A stretch of 43,679 nt of DNA, taken from contig JBFMCF010000098.1 in assembly GCA_040754625.1 (NCBI GenBank), forward strand, positions 1 through 43,679. The letters run 5' to 3'. Positions 13,097 through 25,911 of this stretch are shown here, piece after piece. How positions within the stretch are numbered: position 1 is the first letter of the stretch; each line of letters opens with the position of its first letter. Made by a program: the position numbers and the translations under genes. The notes under the pieces are model-generated. The model was not told the DNA's origin. It ran no database searches and saw nothing but the letters and a program-made list of their open reading frames with translations. Origin of the DNA: a bacterium. GTDB taxonomy: Bacteria; JACRDZ01; JAQUKH01.

Positions 13097-16000
13097 ATGG
13101 CAGACTATAAAAAATACGGTTTAAGAAAAAGACTAACGTTTTCAAAAATTCCGGAAGTTTTGGATGTTCCTAATCTGATGGAAATACAGAAAAATTCATA
13201 CGAGGAATTTTTGCAGATGGACACCCCGCCTGAGAAAAGAAAAATGCAGGGGCTCCAGGAGGCATTCAGTAAAATATTTCCTATTACGGATTTTAAGGGA
13301 AATGCAACGCTGGAATTTGTAAGTTACAATTTCGGGAAGCCTAAATACTCGGTTTTGAAATGCCAGGAAAGGGATATGTCTTATACCGCGCCCCTAAGAA
13401 TAAAGACCCGCCTTATAATACGTGAAGACGATAAAACATCCGGAGAGAAAAAGGTAAAAAGTATTAAAGAGCAGGAAGTATTTATGGGTGAACTTCCCTT
13501 GATGACTGACAGGGGTACATTTGTAATTAATGGTGCTGAAAGGGTAATTGTAAGCCAGCTGCACCGTTCCCCCGGCGTAGCCTTTTCTACGGAAGATAAG
13601 GCTGGCAGGCATACACTGGGCAGAAGATTGTATGTCGCTGAAATTATTCCCTACCAGGGGGCATGGATGTCTTTTGAAGTGGATGCCAGGGAAGTCATTT
13701 ATGCAAGGATTGACAGGAAAAGAAAATTTCCTGCAACAATGCTTTTAAGGGCCTTAGGGTATAGTTCCACCGAGGACATTCTTAGTTTATTCTTTGATGT
13801 CGTAAAAACAGATTTACGGAAAAAAACAAAGAAGGAAGTTGTTGATTTGATTTTAGCGCAGGATGTGGTGGATGTTTCTACCGGTGAAATAATCGCGCAG
13901 GTTAATCAAATAATTACACAAGAATTATATGACAGTCTGAAAAAGGCTGAGATAAAAGAAATAAAAGTCCTTGATGGGAAATTAATGGAATTTTCTCCTG
14001 TCAGGACGACACTTTTGAGAGACACGGTTTTTACCACAAAAGAGGCATTAATAGAAATATATAAAAAGCAGAGGCCGGGGGACCCTCCAAGCGTTGAAAG
14101 CGCTCAGGCGCTTTTGGACCGCTTATTTTTTAATCAGCGCCGGTATGATTTGTCCCGTGTAGGGCGGTATATGTTAAACAGGCGGTTAGGTTTAGATGTT
14201 TCTATTGATGTAAGGACCTTACGAAAAGAGGATGTGGTTGGTACTATAAAAGCTTTGCTTTTTTTAAAACATGAAGGAGAGGTTTTAGAGGATATAGACC
14301 ATCTTGGGAATAGACGCGTCAGGTCAGCGGGAGAACTGCTTCAAAATCAGATAAGGATTGGTTTAGCCAGGATGGAACGGACAGTAAAAGAACGCATGTC
14401 GATTTCAGATATGGATGTTATTATGCCAAGCCACCTGATAAATGCTAAACCGTTAACTGCAGCTGCGCGGGAGTTTTTTGGAAGTTCACAGTTGTCCCAG
14501 TTTATGGACCAGACGAATCCTTTAAGTGAATTAACCCATAAAAGAAGATTGTCGGCTTTAGGTCCCGGCGGACTTTCGAGAGAGCGGGCGGGTTTTGAGG
14601 TCAGAGATGTTCATTATACGCATTATGGCCGGGTTTGCCCGATTGAGACGCCGGAAGGTCCCAATATAGGGTTGATTGTTTCTTTAAGCACATATGCAAG
14701 GGTTAATGAATATGGTTTTATTGAAACACCATATAGAAAAGTAACTAAAGGTGTGGTGAGTGATGTTATAGATTATTTGTCGGCAGATGTGGAGGATAAA
14801 TATATCATTGCGCAGGCAAATGCCACAATCGACAGCAAAAATAAATTCCTGGCTGATAGAATTTCTGCACGGCATAAAGGCGATTTTCCGTTAATTACGC
14901 CGTCTGAGATTAATTATATGGATGTTTCGCCAAAACAACTTGTCAGTATAGCGACTTCCTTAATTCCTTTTTTGGAACACGATGATGCTAACCGTGCGTT
15001 AATGGGGTCGAACATGCAAAGGCAGGCAGTTCCGCTACTCCGGGCGGAGTCTCCGCTTATCGGTACCGGAATGGAATACAGAGTGGCCCGCGATTCAGGA
15101 GCAGTGATTATCGCGAACCACAGCGGTATTATTGAATCTGTCTCTGCAAATGAAATTGTGATTTCTTATATGGATGAGGATAAGAAAAAGCCGCAAAAAG
15201 ATGTATATTCCCTAATGAAATTTAAACGGTCAAACCAGGATACATGTATAAACCAGAAGCCGTTAGTTTCTGCGGGGGACAAGATAAAAGCCGGCGAAAT
15301 AATAGCTGACGGCCCCGCTACGGAATTGGGGGAGTTGGCTCTTGGCCAGAATGTTCTTGTCGCATTTATGCCCTGGTGCGGGTACAACTTTGAAGATGCG
15401 ATTGTTATCAATGAAAATATTGTAAAAAAAGATTTTTTTACATCTATTCATATAGAACGTTTTGAATTAGAGGCGCGGGACACCAAACTCGGCAAAGAAG
15501 AAATCACCCGTGATATACCTAACGTGAGTGAAGAGGCGTTAAAAAACCTGGATGAACGGGGAATTATCAGGATAGGTGCGGATGTCAAGCCCGGCGATAT
15601 TTTAGTCGGCAAAATCAGCCCGAAAGGCGAGGTTGAATTGACACCGGAGGAAAAGCTTTTAAGAGCAATATTCGGGGAGAAAGCAGGAGATGCAAGAGAC
15701 GCTTCACTGCGTGCATCGCCTGGTGTTGAAGGTAAAGCCATAGATGTCAAGGTTTTTTCACGCAGTGAGAAGGATAAAGATGAAAAGACACGCGAAGAAG
15801 AAAAACAGAGATCTAAAGAGATTGAAAAAGAGTATTTAAAAAAATGTAACACGATTGAGAAAAAGATGTGTGAAGATATTGCAAAAATAGTGGAAGGTTT
15901 GCCATCGAATACTAATATTGTAAATGAAGAAAACAAAAAAATATTAATTAAAAGCGGTAATACGCTGACTTCTGCGAGATTGGAAAGATTGGAACCAAGC

Positions 16001-16984
16001 CAGATTAAAAATATAAAAGTCCCGGATAAAGAAATAATGTCGAGGGTCCAGTCTATTAAACTGGAGGCGCAGACAAAAATTGCGGAACTTGAACAGGAAA
16101 AGGAAATACAGCTTGAAAAGATAAAAAAGGGGGATGAACTCCCGCCCGGAGTCATTAAATTAGTAAAAGTTTATATAGCTAAGAAGCGTAAATTGTCGGT
16201 TGGGGATAAAATAGCAGGCCGTCATGGGAACAAGGGAGTGGTTGCGAGAATTGTCGCGGAAGAAGACATGCCGTATTTGAAAGATGGGACACCGGTGGAT
16301 ATTATTTTAAATCCACTGGGGGTTCCTTCGCGTATGAATGTAGGCCAGATTTTAGAAACTCATTTGGGATGGGCCGCGCATAAATTAGGATGCCATATTG
16401 CATCTCCGGTGTTTGACGGGGCAAAAGAAATTGAGATTAAAGAATTGCTTAAAAAAACAGGATTTCCTGAAAGCGGTAAAACCACTCTTTATGATGGACG
16501 GACAGCCGAACCATTCGGCCAGGATATTACAGTTGGTTATATTTATATAATGAAGCTGGCCCATTTAGTTGATGATAAAATTCACGCGCGTTCAATCGGT
16601 CCCTACTCGTTAGTTACTCAGCAGCCTTTAGGCGGTAAGGCCCAATTTGGCGGGCAAAGGTTCGGAGAAATGGAAGTTTGGGCATTGGAAGCGTATGGCG
16701 CGGCATATACTTTACAGGAATTATTGACTGTAAAAAGTGATGATGTCATGGGGCGGACAAGAATTTATGAATCAATAGTCAAGGGGAATAATGTGTTGGA
16801 TGCCGGAATGCCTGAGTCATTTAATGTTCTTGAAAAAGAGTTACGCAGTTTAGGCTTGAATATTACGAGAGAGATGTGTGAAGAAGATTCTGAAAAGAAT
16901 TTAGATGATTTAACTTTTCAAGGACGGGAAGAGAAATCCGCCTCGAAAAAAGATAAAAAGAAAAAGAAAAAAGAAAAAAAATAA
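13097..16984 (+). CDS. rpoB: RNA polymerase beta subunit
   Basis: 1295 residues. The rifampicin pocket (about 460-492) has the sensitive-type residues [16 protein letters not shown] and SALGPGGL. Other landmarks are [10 protein letters not shown] near 761 and the active-site GRHGNKG near 1041. A Lys/Glu-rich coiled insertion spans about 890-1030, and the protein ends in a lysine-rich tail. There is no ribosome site before the ATG (TTAAATAATTATG), unusual for so important a gene. It follows an internal promoter. Confidence 0.98.
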   Translation: MADYKKYGLRKRLTFSKIPEVLDVPNLMEIQKNSYEEFLQMDTPPEKRKMQGLQEAFSKIFPITDFKGNATLEFVSYNFGKPKYSVLKCQERDMSYTAPLRIKTRLIIREDDKTSGEKKVKSIKEQEVFMGELPLMTDRGTFVINGAERVIVSQLHRSPGVAFSTEDKAGRHTLGRRLYVAEIIPYQGAWMSFEVDAREVIYARIDRKRKFPATMLLRALGYSSTEDILSLFFDVVKTDLRKKTKKEVVDLILAQDVVDVSTGEIIAQVNQIITQELYDSLKKAEIKEIKVLDGKLMEFSPVRTTLLRDTVFTTKEALIEIYKKQRPGDPPSVESAQALLDRLFFNQRRYDLSRVGRYMLNRRLGLDVSIDVRTLRKEDVVGTIKALLFLKHEGEVLEDIDHLGNRRVRSAGELLQNQIRIGLARMERTVKERMSISDMDVIMPSHLINAKPLTAAAREFFGSSQLSQFMDQTNPLSELTHKRRLSALGPGGLSRERAGFEVRDVHYTHYGRVCPIETPEGPNIGLIVSLSTYARVNEYGFIETPYRKVTKGVVSDVIDYLSADVEDKYIIAQANATIDSKNKFLADRISARHKGDFPLITPSEINYMDVSPKQLVSIATSLIPFLEHDDANRALMGSNMQRQAVPLLRAESPLIGTGMEYRVARDSGAVIIANHSGIIESVSANEIVISYMDEDKKKPQKDVYSLMKFKRSNQDTCINQKPLVSAGDKIKAGEIIADGPATELGELALGQNVLVAFMPWCGYNFEDAIVINENIVKKDFFTSIHIERFELEARDTKLGKEEITRDIPNVSEEALKNLDERGIIRIGADVKPGDILVGKISPKGEVELTPEEKLLRAIFGEKAGDARDASLRASPGVEGKAIDVKVFSRSEKDKDEKTREEEKQRSKEIEKEYLKKCNTIEKKMCEDIAKIVEGLPSNTNIVNEENKKILIKSGNTLTSARLERLEPSQIKNIKVPDKEIMSRVQSIKLEAQTKIAELEQEKEIQLEKIKKGDELPPGVIKLVKVYIAKKRKLSVGDKIAGRHGNKGVVARIVAEEDMPYLKDGTPVDIILNPLGVPSRMNVGQILETHLGWAAHKLGCHIASPVFDGAKEIEIKELLKKTGFPESGKTTLYDGRTAEPFGQDITVGYIYIMKLAHLVDDKIHARSIGPYSLVTQQPLGGKAQFGGQRFGEMEVWALEAYGAAYTLQELLTVKSDDVMGRTRIYESIVKGNNVLDAGMPESFNVLEKELRSLGLNITREMCEEDSEKNLDDLTFQGREEKSASKKDKKKKKKEKK

Positions 16985-16992
16985 TTAAAATT

Positions 16993-19900
16993 ATGCAGGA
17001 TTTAATAAAAAAATTAAAAGGCGAAGAGAAAAAAGAATTTAATGCCATTAGAATTAGTTTAGCATCTCCGGAAATGGTGATTTCGTGGTCGCACGGTGAG
17101 GTGAAGAAGCCCGAGACAATTAATTACAGGACTTTTAAACCCGAAAAGGACGGTTTGTTTTGCGAGAGGATTTTTGGACCGGTAAAAGACTGGGTCTGTA
17201 ATTGCGGAAAATACAAAGGAATAAAACACAAAGGTGTTGTTTGCGATAGATGCGGAGTTGAAATTACACAGGCCAAGGTTCGCAGGGAAAGAATGGGCCA
17301 TATTGAATTGGCAACACCGGTATCCCATATATGGTTTTTTAAAGGGACCCCGAGCAGGATTGGATATATATTGGATATTTCATTATCCTCACTTGAAAGA
17401 GTTTTATATTATGAGGATTATATAGTTATTGACCCCGGGAAGACAAATTTCCATAAAAAACAGCTTCTGAATGAAGAGGAATATCGCAAGGCGCGTGAAA
17501 AATACGGAGATAGTTCATTTTCCGCAAAGATGGGAGCCGAGGGGATAAGAGGCCTTTTAAAAGAGGTAAGTGTCGGTAAATTAAGCGATGAGTTAAGGCG
17601 TGAAGCGAAAGAGGCATCCACCTTAAAGAAAAAAAAGATAATTAAAAGATTGAAGGTAGTAGAAGCTTTCAGGAAATCCGGGAATCTCCCTGAATGGATG
17701 ATTATGGATATTATTCCCGTGCTTCCCGCGGAACTTAGGCCTTTGGTTCCATTAGATGGCGGGCGGTTTGCGACCTCTGATTTAAATGATTTATATAGAA
17801 GAGTAATAAATCGTAATAACAGGCTAAAAAAGCTTATTGAATTAAGGGCGCCCGATGTTATTATCCGGAATGAAAAAAGAATGCTCCAGGAGGCTGTGGA
17901 CGCGCTTTTTGATAACGGCCGGCGGGGCCAGGCAGTAAAAGGGCCGGGAAAGAGGCCGTTGAAATCCCTGAGCAGTATGCTTCGCGGAAAACAGGGCAGG
18001 TTTCGCCAGAATCTTTTAGGTAAACGGGTTGATTATTCCGGCCGTTCAGTAATTGTAGTCGGCCCTGAATTAAAGTTACATCAGTGCGGGCTGCCCAAAA
18101 AAATGGCTTTAGAATTATTCAAGCCGTTTATAATAAAAAAATTAGATGAAAAAGGATTTACACATACAATTAAAAGCGCGAAAAAAATGGTTGAAGATGT
18201 CCGCCCGGAGGTATGGGATATTTTAGAGGATGTTGTAAATGAGCATACAATTTTATTGAATCGCGCCCCTACTCTTCATCGTTTAGGTATACAGGGTTTT
18301 GAACCGGTTTTGGTTGATGGAAAAGCCATCCAGATTCATCCATTGGTTTGCGCTGCGTTTAATGCTGATTTTGATGGTGATCAAATGGCAGTTCATGTCC
18401 CTTTGTCTGTTGAGTCTCAGGTAGAATGCAAGGTCCTTTTAATGGTAACCAATAATATTCTTTCTCCCTCAAATGGCAAGCCCATTACAACTCCAACCCA
18501 GGACATGGTTTTAGGATGTTTTTATTTAACCTCAGTTAAAAGCGGGGAAAAAGGCGAGGGCCGGATTTTTTCCAATCCGGATGAAGTGGTTTTTGCGTAT
18601 GAATCAAAAGAACTTGGTTTACATTCAAAAATAAAAGTTCGAATACAGGGTCAGCTTATTGAAACAACTACAGGCAGGATTATTTTTAACCAGTTATTGC
18701 CGCAGGAATTGCGTTTTATAAATAAAAACATGGACAAAGGGTCTCTGGTAAAATTAGTAACACAGTGTTACCATAAGCTTGGACAGAAGGACACAATTCT
18801 TCTTTTAGATAAATTGAAGCATATTGGATTTGAACATGCAACATTGGCAGGTATCTCAATCTCTATCGATGATATGATAATACCCAAGGAAAAGAAAAAG
18901 ATACTGGACAAGGCTATATCAAAAGTTCAGGTTTTAGAAAATCAGTATAGAAAAGGTATTATCACTGAGGGTGAAAGGCATAATAAAGTAATAGATACAT
19001 GGACACATGTTACTGAGGAGATAACGGACAAATTATTTTCTGAATTGCGGGAAGAAAGCGATATTAAAGGCAATTTTAACTCTATTTTTATGATGAACGA
19101 ATCAGCCTCCCGCGGCAGCAAGCAACAGATCAGGCAATTAGCGGGGATTAGAGGTTTAATGGCAAAACCGTCCGGAGAGATTATAGAGTCGCCGATAACG
19201 GCAAATTTCCGTGAAGGTTTGACAGTTTTGGAATATTTCATTTCTACTCACGGAGGCAGGAAAGGACTGGCAGATACCGCATTAAAGACAGCTGATTCAG
19301 GATATTTAACAAGACGGTTGGTTGATGTTGCCCAGGACGCAATTATTGTTGAGGACGATTGCGGAACAGCAAACGGGATTAAGATTGAAGCGATTAAAGA
19401 AGCAGGCGAGGTTATCGAAAAATTGGGAGATAGAATTTTAGGAAGGGTTGTCCTGGATAATATTGTTGATCCGATTACAGATGAATTGATTTTGAGCGGG
19501 GGAGAGGAAGTAAATGAAAATGCAGCTGTTAAAATAGAAAAAAGCAGAATTGAACGTATACGGATTCGTTCTGTTTTAACATGCGAATCAAAAAGGGGAA
19601 TATGCGCGAAATGTTATGGAAGAAATTTGGCAAATGGAAGGCTGGTTGATCTGGGCGAGGCTGTCGGTGTTATTGCGGCACAGAGTATCGGAGAACCCGG
19701 GACACAGTTAACGATGAGGACATTTCATATCGGCGGGACGGCGAGCCGGGTGGTTGAGCAGTCCCGGATTGAAGCTAAAGGCCAGGGGATTATTAATTTT
19801 CATGATATGAGGACAATAAAAAAGTCTAATGGAATAACAGTCGTTCTCAGCCGCCAGGGAGAGATTTCAGTAAGTAACGAAGCGGGAAGGGAGCTTGAGA

Positions 19901-21033
19901 GGCATACGGTTTTCTACGGCGCAGAATTAATGGTGGAAGAAGGAGATAAAGTAAAAGAAGGAGATATTCTGGTCCAATGGGATTCTTATAATATTCTGAT
20001 TTTAAATGAACATACAGGGAAGGTGGTTTTCAAGGACATTAAAGAAGGTATTACAATGCGGGAAGAGCTGGACAGGGATACAGGTTTGAAAGAAAGACTT
20101 ATTGTTGAACATAAAGAAGAAACGTTGCAGCCGCAAATACTTGTTGTTGATAAATCAAGCGGAGACGCATTGGCACGTTATCCTATGCCTATCAAGGCTC
20201 ATTTAGCAGTTAATAGCGGTGATATGATAACAGCAGGAGATATACTTGCAAAAATTCCGCGCGAAACCACTAAAACTAAAGATATTACAGGCGGGTTACC
20301 CAGGGTCGCTGAGTTATTCGAGGCGCGCCGGCCAAAGGAATATGCGATAATTTCGGAAATTGACGGAATTGTCAAGTTTGCCGGCATATCAAAAGGTTTA
20401 AGGAAGATAATCGTTTATAATGAAGAAACAAACATGGAAAAGGAATATTTTATTTCGCAGGGTAAACACCTTACTATCAGAGAGGATGATAAAGTTAGAG
20501 CTGGTGAGCAATTAATGGATGGGCCTCTTAATCTTCATGATATATTACGGGTAAAAGGTGTGGAGGCTCTGCAGAGATACTTAGTGGATGAGGTCCAGGA
20601 AGTTTACCGCCTGCAGGGAGTAAATATTAATGATAAACATATAGAAATTATTGTCAGGCAAATGCTTAGAAAAGTAAAAATAGAAGATGCTGGAGATACA
20701 AGCTTTTTATCACGGGAAGAGGTTGATAAAATCGAGTTCAAAGAGGAAAATGAAAGAGTAATAGCTAAAGGCGGTAAACCCGCCACAGCGAAACCGATAC
20801 TTTTAGGAATAACAAAAGCGAGTTTAAGAACAGAAAGTTTTATATCCGCGGCCTCGTTCCAAGAAACGACCCGTGTTTTGACTGAAGCAGCAGTGTCCGG
20901 AAAATGTGATTTTTTAAGAGGGTTAAAAGAAAATGTGGTAATAGGGCATTTGATTCCAGCTGGAACTGGAATGGAAAAATACAGGAAGGAAATTTCACCG
21001 GCTGAACAGGAAACTCAACCGGTTGCAGAATAA
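16993..21033 (+). CDS. rpoC: RNA polymerase beta' subunit
   Basis: 1346 residues. Zinc site 1 is Cys69, Cys71, Cys84, Cys87; the catalytic magnesium motif NADFDGDQ is at 457-464; zinc site 2 includes [11 protein letters not shown] at about 864-874 together with an upstream cysteine near 790. The trigger loop ([14 protein letters not shown]) is intact. No large lineage insertion in the trigger loop is evident at this length. As with rpoB, no ribosome site precedes the ATG, 8 bases after the rpoB stop. Confidence 0.98.
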   Translation: MQDLIKKLKGEEKKEFNAIRISLASPEMVISWSHGEVKKPETINYRTFKPEKDGLFCERIFGPVKDWVCNCGKYKGIKHKGVVCDRCGVEITQAKVRRERMGHIELATPVSHIWFFKGTPSRIGYILDISLSSLERVLYYEDYIVIDPGKTNFHKKQLLNEEEYRKAREKYGDSSFSAKMGAEGIRGLLKEVSVGKLSDELRREAKEASTLKKKKIIKRLKVVEAFRKSGNLPEWMIMDIIPVLPAELRPLVPLDGGRFATSDLNDLYRRVINRNNRLKKLIELRAPDVIIRNEKRMLQEAVDALFDNGRRGQAVKGPGKRPLKSLSSMLRGKQGRFRQNLLGKRVDYSGRSVIVVGPELKLHQCGLPKKMALELFKPFIIKKLDEKGFTHTIKSAKKMVEDVRPEVWDILEDVVNEHTILLNRAPTLHRLGIQGFEPVLVDGKAIQIHPLVCAAFNADFDGDQMAVHVPLSVESQVECKVLLMVTNNILSPSNGKPITTPTQDMVLGCFYLTSVKSGEKGEGRIFSNPDEVVFAYESKELGLHSKIKVRIQGQLIETTTGRIIFNQLLPQELRFINKNMDKGSLVKLVTQCYHKLGQKDTILLLDKLKHIGFEHATLAGISISIDDMIIPKEKKKILDKAISKVQVLENQYRKGIITEGERHNKVIDTWTHVTEEITDKLFSELREESDIKGNFNSIFMMNESASRGSKQQIRQLAGIRGLMAKPSGEIIESPITANFREGLTVLEYFISTHGGRKGLADTALKTADSGYLTRRLVDVAQDAIIVEDDCGTANGIKIEAIKEAGEVIEKLGDRILGRVVLDNIVDPITDELILSGGEEVNENAAVKIEKSRIERIRIRSVLTCESKRGICAKCYGRNLANGRLVDLGEAVGVIAAQSIGEPGTQLTMRTFHIGGTASRVVEQSRIEAKGQGIINFHDMRTIKKSNGITVVLSRQGEISVSNEAGRELERHTVFYGAELMVEEGDKVKEGDILVQWDSYNILILNEHTGKVVFKDIKEGITMREELDRDTGLKERLIVEHKEETLQPQILVVDKSSGDALARYPMPIKAHLAVNSGDMITAGDILAKIPRETTKTKDITGGLPRVAELFEARRPKEYAIISEIDGIVKFAGISKGLRKIIVYNEETNMEKEYFISQGKHLTIREDDKVRAGEQLMDGPLNLHDILRVKGVEALQRYLVDEVQEVYRLQGVNINDKHIEIIVRQMLRKVKIEDAGDTSFLSREEVDKIEFKEENERVIAKGGKPATAKPILLGITKASLRTESFISAASFQETTRVLTEAAVSGKCDFLRGLKENVVIGHLIPAGTGMEKYRKEISPAEQETQPVAE

Positions 21034-21078
21034 TCAAAATATTTTAAAGGGGATTTTGATTTTAATAAAAGGGAAGAT

Positions 21079-21459
21079 ATGCCGACAATAAATCAATTAA
21101 TAAAGAATGGAAGAAAAAAACCTTATTGGAAAAGTTCAGCCCCGGCGCTGCACGAATGTCCTCAAAAACGCGGGGTTTGTATCAGGGTTTATACAACTAC
21201 CCCTAAAAAACCCAATTCAGCTTTAAGAAAAGTTGCAAAGGTAAGATTAACGAACGGAATAGAAGTAACTACTTATATTCCCGGAATAGGCCATAATTTG
21301 CAGGAACATTCAATAGTCTTAATTAGGGGGGGGAGGGTTAAGGATTTACCTGGTGTCCGGTATCATATCGTGCGTGGAGTATTAGATTCTATGGGTGTTC
21401 AGGACAGAAAACAAGGCCGGTCAAAATATGGTGCAAAAAGGCCAAAGGCGGAAAAATAA
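21079..21459 (+). CDS. rpsL: Small ribosomal subunit protein uS12
   Basis: 126 residues. The decoding loop [12 protein letters not shown] (about 40-51) has the lysine linked to streptomycin sensitivity, and KDLPGVRYH (88-96) holds the aspartate often methylthiolated by RimO. First gene of the str region, 45 bases after rpoC with no promoter or terminator seen between. Confidence 0.98.
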   Translation: MPTINQLIKNGRKKPYWKSSAPALHECPQKRGVCIRVYTTTPKKPNSALRKVAKVRLTNGIEVTTYIPGIGHNLQEHSIVLIRGGRVKDLPGVRYHIVRGVLDSMGVQDRKQGRSKYGAKRPKAEK

Positions 21460-21481
21460 ATAAGAACCTAGGGGTGATATT

Positions 21482-21952
21482 ATGTCAAGAAAAAAGATAG
21501 TAATAAAAAAAAGAATAAATTTTGATTCCAAGTTTAACAGCGATATAATTGATAAGTTTATTAATAAACTTATGATGAGAGGAAAAAAGAGTATCGCTGA
21601 AGGGGTTTTTTATGGAGCAATGGAGCGGATTGAAAAAATTACAAAAGAAAATCCAATGGAAGTTTTTAATAGAGCGCTGGATAATGTTAAACCTTATGTT
21701 GAAGTAAAGTCCCGGCGGGTCGGAGGTTCCACCTATCAGGTTCCTGTTGAAGTTAAGCCTGACAGGAGAGTGGCCTTGGCTACTCGCTGGATAATAAGTT
21801 ATTCGCGTGAAAGAAAAGAAAAAACAATGGCGGATAACTTGGCTTCAGAGATAATCGATGCAGGTAAAAAACAGGGTGGATCTGTAAAGAAAAGAGAGGA
21901 TACGCACAAAATGGCTGAGGCTAATAAAGCTTTTGCTCATTATCGCTGGTAA
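21482..21952 (+). CDS. rpsG: Small ribosomal subunit protein uS7
   Basis: 156 residues, full length. VEVKSRRVGGSTYQVPVEVK and RKEKTMADNLASEIIDA are the conserved 16S-binding and P/E-site segments. It nucleates folding of the 30S head. Ribosome site AGGGGTGAT. Confidence 0.98.
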   Translation: MSRKKIVIKKRINFDSKFNSDIIDKFINKLMMRGKKSIAEGVFYGAMERIEKITKENPMEVFNRALDNVKPYVEVKSRRVGGSTYQVPVEVKPDRRVALATRWIISYSRERKEKTMADNLASEIIDAGKKQGGSVKKREDTHKMAEANKAFAHYRW

Positions 21953-21957
21953 GGTAG

Positions 21958-22099
21958 GTAATAAGTTTTAAGTCAAAAGTTATAAGTTAAAAGATTGAGA
22001 CTAAAAAGGGAGGGAAAAGAAACGCTTAACTCTTTCAAATAGTTGGGATTTTACTTAAGCTTAAGATTTAATAAACACTTAAGACTTAAAACTTATTAC
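21958..22099 (+). repeat. Large inverted repeat in the rpsG-fusA spacer
   Basis: GTAATAAGTTTTAAGTC at 21958-21974 is the exact reverse complement of GACTTAAAACTTATTAC at 22083-22099, a perfect 17-bp stem closing a ~108-base loop. The loop itself is rich in further partial copies of AAGTTATAAGTT/CTTAAG words. The right arm ends 15 bases before the fusA ribosome site. Confidence 0.8.
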
Positions 22100-22129
22100 T
22101 TATTGACTATTTTGAAGGAGGTTAGTTTT

Positions 22130-24217
22130 ATGGGACGACCCGTCCCCTTGGAAATGACAAGAAATTTCGGTATCATGGCGCACATTGATGCCGGGAAAAC
22201 AACAACAACAGAACGGATTTTATTTTATTCTGGAAAAACACATAAGATAGGTGAAGTTCATGACGGTACGACTGAAATGGATTGGATGGTCCAGGAAAAA
22301 GAGCGGGGAATAACAATCACTTCAGCCGCGACTACCTGTAGCTGGAGAAACCACCGGTTAAATCTAATTGATACCCCTGGCCACGTGGATTTTACGATAG
22401 AAGTTGAACGTTCTTTGAGGGTTTTAGACGGTGCAGTTGCAGTATTTTGCGCGGTAGGAGGTGTTGAACCTCAATCAGAGACGGTATGGCGGCAGGCTGA
22501 CAAGTATAATGTCCCAAGGATAGCATTTATTAACAAAATGGATCGCAGGGGATCGGATTTCTGGAATTGCATTAAAGAAATGAGGGAAAAATTAGGAGCA
22601 AATGCACATGCAATTCAGATACCGGTTGGAAAAGAAGATGAATTTACCGGTGCTATAGATTTGGTCAAAATGAAAAAAATAGCATGGGCAGATGATGACA
22701 GCGGAAAGGGTTTTATTATAGAGGATATCCCGGAAGATTTAAAGGAAGAAGCTTTGAAAAACAGGGATAAGCTTATTGAAGCTATCAGCGAAATAGATGA
22801 AGGGTTAATGGAAAAATATGTTGAAGGTGCTCCTATTACAGATAATGAATTGAGTAATGCAATAAGGAAAGCCACTGTTGAAATTAAGGTTTTTCCGGTT
22901 TTGTGCGGGGCTTCTTTAAAAAATAAAGGTGTTCAGGCGCTTTTGGACGCAATTGTAGATTATCTTCCAAGCCCATTGGATATACCGCCAGTGAAAGGGA
23001 AAGACACTTCCACAGATAATGAAATTGAAAGGGTTGCAGATGAAGATGAACCTTTCAGTGCCCTGGCATTCAAGATAATGACAGACCCCTATGTAGGAAG
23101 GTTGACTTATTTTCGTATCTATTCCGGGAAATTAAGTGCAGGGTCTTATGTGTATAATTCGAGGGCCGAAAAAAGAGAACGGATTGGCCGTTTATTGCAG
23201 ATGCATGCAAATAAAAGGCAGGAAATAGAAGAATGTTATGCGGGAGACATTGTTGCTTCGGTAGGGCTGAAATATACAACGACCGGAGATACATTATGTT
23301 CGGAAGATAAACCTGTGGTTTTGGAAGCTATGGTTTTTCCCGAACCTGTTATTTCGATTGCTATTGAACCAAAAACGAAGATTGACCAGAAAAAACTGGG
23401 AGAATCTCTATATAAATTAGCGGAAGAAGATCCGACTTTTAAAATCAGTGTAAACGAAGAAACAGGGCAGACAATTATTTCCGGGATGGGTGAATTGCAT
23501 CTTGAAATTTTGGTTGACAGGTTGCTTCGGGAATTTAATGTAGCGGCAAATGTGGGGAAACCACAGGTGGCCTATAGAGAAACAATTAAGAAAGAGGCTG
23601 AAGATGAAGGTAAGTATATCAGGCAGACAGGAGGCCGCGGCCAATACGGACATGTAGTTTTAAAAATAGAACCGATAAGCACAAAAGAAAAGCGGCTTGA
23701 GTTTGTAAATAAAATTGTAGGCGGCGCGATACCGAAAGAGTATATAACACCAATTGAAAAAGGTATTCAGGAAGCAATGGATGGCGGTGTTTTGGCTGGT
23801 TATCCGGTAGTCGGTATCCGGGCTACACTTCTTGACGGATCTTATCATGATGTAGATTCTTCCGAAATAGCCTTTAAAATAGCCGGCTCATTGGCGTTTA
23901 AAAATTGTGCTAAAAAAGCGTCACCGGTTTTAATGGAACCGATTATGGAAATTGAAATAGTTACACCGGAAGAATTTATGGGAGATGTTATTGGTGACCT
24001 TAACAGCCGCAGGGGAAAAATAGAAGGGGTTTCAATTAAAGCAAACGCGCAAATAATAAAAGGCAGCGTTCCCTTATCGTCAGTTTTTGGTTATGCGACT
24101 ACTTTAAGGTCTCTTACGCAGGGCAGGGCCACTTATACTATGCAGTTCTCGCACTACGCAGATTTACCAAAACCAATTGCGGATCAGTTGATAGAAAAAG
24201 TGCAAGGGGCAAAATAA
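22130..24217 (+). CDS. fusA: Elongation factor G
   Basis: 695 residues from ATG 22130. The frame is open 29 codons further upstream, but AAGGAGG (22115-22121) and the conserved N-terminus ([20 protein letters not shown]) fix this start. G1 AHIDAGKTT (17-25), G3 DTPGH (81-85), G4 INKMDR. Domains II-V follow, with the domain IV segment GGRGQYGHV. It drives translocation and, with RRF, ribosome recycling. The next tuf leader begins at its stop codon. Confidence 0.98.
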   Translation: MGRPVPLEMTRNFGIMAHIDAGKTTTTERILFYSGKTHKIGEVHDGTTEMDWMVQEKERGITITSAATTCSWRNHRLNLIDTPGHVDFTIEVERSLRVLDGAVAVFCAVGGVEPQSETVWRQADKYNVPRIAFINKMDRRGSDFWNCIKEMREKLGANAHAIQIPVGKEDEFTGAIDLVKMKKIAWADDDSGKGFIIEDIPEDLKEEALKNRDKLIEAISEIDEGLMEKYVEGAPITDNELSNAIRKATVEIKVFPVLCGASLKNKGVQALLDAIVDYLPSPLDIPPVKGKDTSTDNEIERVADEDEPFSALAFKIMTDPYVGRLTYFRIYSGKLSAGSYVYNSRAEKRERIGRLLQMHANKRQEIEECYAGDIVASVGLKYTTTGDTLCSEDKPVVLEAMVFPEPVISIAIEPKTKIDQKKLGESLYKLAEEDPTFKISVNEETGQTIISGMGELHLEILVDRLLREFNVAANVGKPQVAYRETIKKEAEDEGKYIRQTGGRGQYGHVVLKIEPISTKEKRLEFVNKIVGGAIPKEYITPIEKGIQEAMDGGVLAGYPVVGIRATLLDGSYHDVDSSEIAFKIAGSLAFKNCAKKASPVLMEPIMEIEIVTPEEFMGDVIGDLNSRRGKIEGVSIKANAQIIKGSVPLSSVFGYATTLRSLTQGRATYTMQFSHYADLPKPIADQLIEKVQGAK

Positions 24218-25500
24218 CGTAAAACGTAAAAAGTGTATAGAGTTAAAGTTATATACGTGTTACGAATCACGAATTAGGTATTTAACGAGGAGGAATAAAA
24301 AATGGCTAAGGAAAAATTTGAGAGGAAGAAGCCGCATGTAAATATAGGGACAATAGGGCATGTAGATCATGGAAAGACGACGTTAACGAGCTCGATAACG
24401 AAGGTATTATCAAAGAGCGGTTTAGCGCAGGCAAGGAACTATGATGAAATAGACAACGCACCGGAAGAGAAGGAAAGAGGAGTAACAATCAATGTGCATC
24501 ACACGGAATATGAGACAGCGAACCGGCATTACGCGCATGTAGACTGTCCCGGTCACGCGGATTATATAAAGAATATGATAACGGGGGCGGCGCAGATGGA
24601 CGGAGGGATACTGGTGGTAAGCGCGGCAGACGGGCCTATGCCGCAGACAAGGGAACATATACTGTTGGCAAGGCAGGTAGGGCTGCCTGCGATAGTGGTA
24701 TTTTTGAATAAGATAGACATGGTAGATGATAAAGAGCTTTTGGATTTGGTGGAGTTGGAAGTAAGGGAATTATTGAGCGCGTATAATTTTCCCGGGGAGG
24801 AGATACCTGTAATAAAAGGGAGCGCGTATAAGGCGATGGAATGCGCATGCGGGAAGAGAGAATGCCAGTGGTGCGGGAAGATATATGAGTTAATGGACGC
24901 GGTGGACAAATATATACCATTGCCGTCAAGGGACGTTGACAAGCCGTTTTTGATGTCAGTAGAGGATGTGTTTACGATAACTGGACGTGGGACGGTAGCG
25001 ACAGGGAGAGTGGAGAGGGGGATAGTAAAGGTAGGGGAAGAAGTGGAAATAGTCGGGATAAAGGACACGAAGAAGACGGTAGTGACTGGGATAGAGATGT
25101 TCCGCAAACTGCTGGATGAAGGAAGGGCGGGTGACAACATAGGCGCGTTGTTAAGAGGCGTGGAGAAGAATGATGTGGAAAGGGGCCAGGTATTGGCGAA
25201 GCCCGGGAGTATAACGCCGCACAAGAAATTTAAAGCAGAGGTGTATATATTGACAAAGGAAGAAGGAGGGCGTCACACGCCGTTTTTCAACGGGTACCGT
25301 CCGCAGTTTTATTTAAGGACGACGGATGTAACAGGAATGACGAAACTTCCGGAAGGTGTGGAGATGGTGATGCCTGGAGACAATGTAACAATGGAAGTGG
25401 AGTTAATATCAAAGATAGCAATGGAAAAAGGGTTAAAATTCGCGATACGCGAGGGCGGCCGGACGATAGGTGCCGGGGTCATCGCGGAGATACTGGAGTA
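24214..25500 (+). repeat. 1287-bp direct repeat, copy 2 (tuf gene plus upstream spacer)
   Basis: Matches 8344-9630 with no difference seen. Here the 5' boundary falls one base before the fusA stop codon and the 3' boundary after TA of the tuf stop, so the whole fusA-tuf spacer and tuf coding sequence are shared. Confidence 0.93.
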
Positions 25501-25501
25501 A
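24302..25501 (+). CDS. tuf: Elongation factor Tu (copy 2)
   Basis: 399 residues, identical in protein and, as far as I can see, DNA to the copy at 8432, apart from the stop codon (TAA). All GTPase motifs and the C181/C183/C188/C191 cysteine group are as described there. It sits in the classical str position after fusA, where E. coli has tufA, and runs on to rpsJ with a 2-base gap. Because both copies are identical their combined dosage serves one protein pool. Confidence 0.98.
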   Translation: MAKEKFERKKPHVNIGTIGHVDHGKTTLTSSITKVLSKSGLAQARNYDEIDNAPEEKERGVTINVHHTEYETANRHYAHVDCPGHADYIKNMITGAAQMDGGILVVSAADGPMPQTREHILLARQVGLPAIVVFLNKIDMVDDKELLDLVELEVRELLSAYNFPGEEIPVIKGSAYKAMECACGKRECQWCGKIYELMDAVDKYIPLPSRDVDKPFLMSVEDVFTITGRGTVATGRVERGIVKVGEEVEIVGIKDTKKTVVTGIEMFRKLLDEGRAGDNIGALLRGVEKNDVERGQVLAKPGSITPHKKFKAEVYILTKEEGGRHTPFFNGYRPQFYLRTTDVTGMTKLPEGVEMVMPGDNVTMEVELISKIAMEKGLKFAIREGGRTIGAGVIAEILE

Positions 25502-25503
25502 AA

Positions 25504-25809
25504 ATGGCTGAAAAGATAAGAATAAAATTAAAAGCATTTGACCATCGCCTGCTGGATCAGTCAGTAAAGGAAATTGTAAAAACGGTTAAGAAAACCGGCG
25601 CCAGAATTTCAGGGCCTGTACCAATGCCGACTGAGATTAATCGTTGGACTGTTTTACGTTCGCCTCATGTTGACAAGAAAAGCAGGGAGCAGTTTGAGAT
25701 GCGGACACATAAACGGGTGATTGATATTCTTGAGCCGAATCCTCAAACAGTGGATGCATTAATGAAATTAGATTTAGCAACTGGTGTGGATGTTGAAATT
25801 AAATCATAA
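25504..25809 (+). CDS. rpsJ: Small ribosomal subunit protein uS10 (NusE)
   Basis: 101 residues. [29 protein letters not shown] is covered by the conserved segments GPVPMPT and [16 protein letters not shown]. It is part of the 30S head and also the NusE partner of NusB and NusG. Starts 2 bases after tuf; GGAG at the end of tuf is its ribosome site. First gene of the S10 cluster, here fused to the str genes. Confidence 0.98.
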   Translation: MAEKIRIKLKAFDHRLLDQSVKEIVKTVKKTGARISGPVPMPTEINRWTVLRSPHVDKKSREQFEMRTHKRVIDILEPNPQTVDALMKLDLATGVDVEIKS

Positions 25810-25911
25810 GTTATGAGTTTACGAGTTAGTGAGTTTAAGGGCTTTAGAGTTTTAAAGAATTAACTCCTGGCTCTTGAACACTAAAATGCAAAAACTCTAT
25901 TAGGAGCGAAA

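Noticed and set aside
15448-16155. Antisense open frame of 235 codons over rpoB
   Set aside because: Serine/phenylalanine-rich mirror of the Lys/Glu-rich rpoB insertion; no ribosome site or homology pattern.
22043-22129. N-terminal extension of fusA by 29 residues
   Set aside because: Extension lies in the inverted-repeat spacer, is not conserved, and AAGGAGG sits right before ATG 22130.
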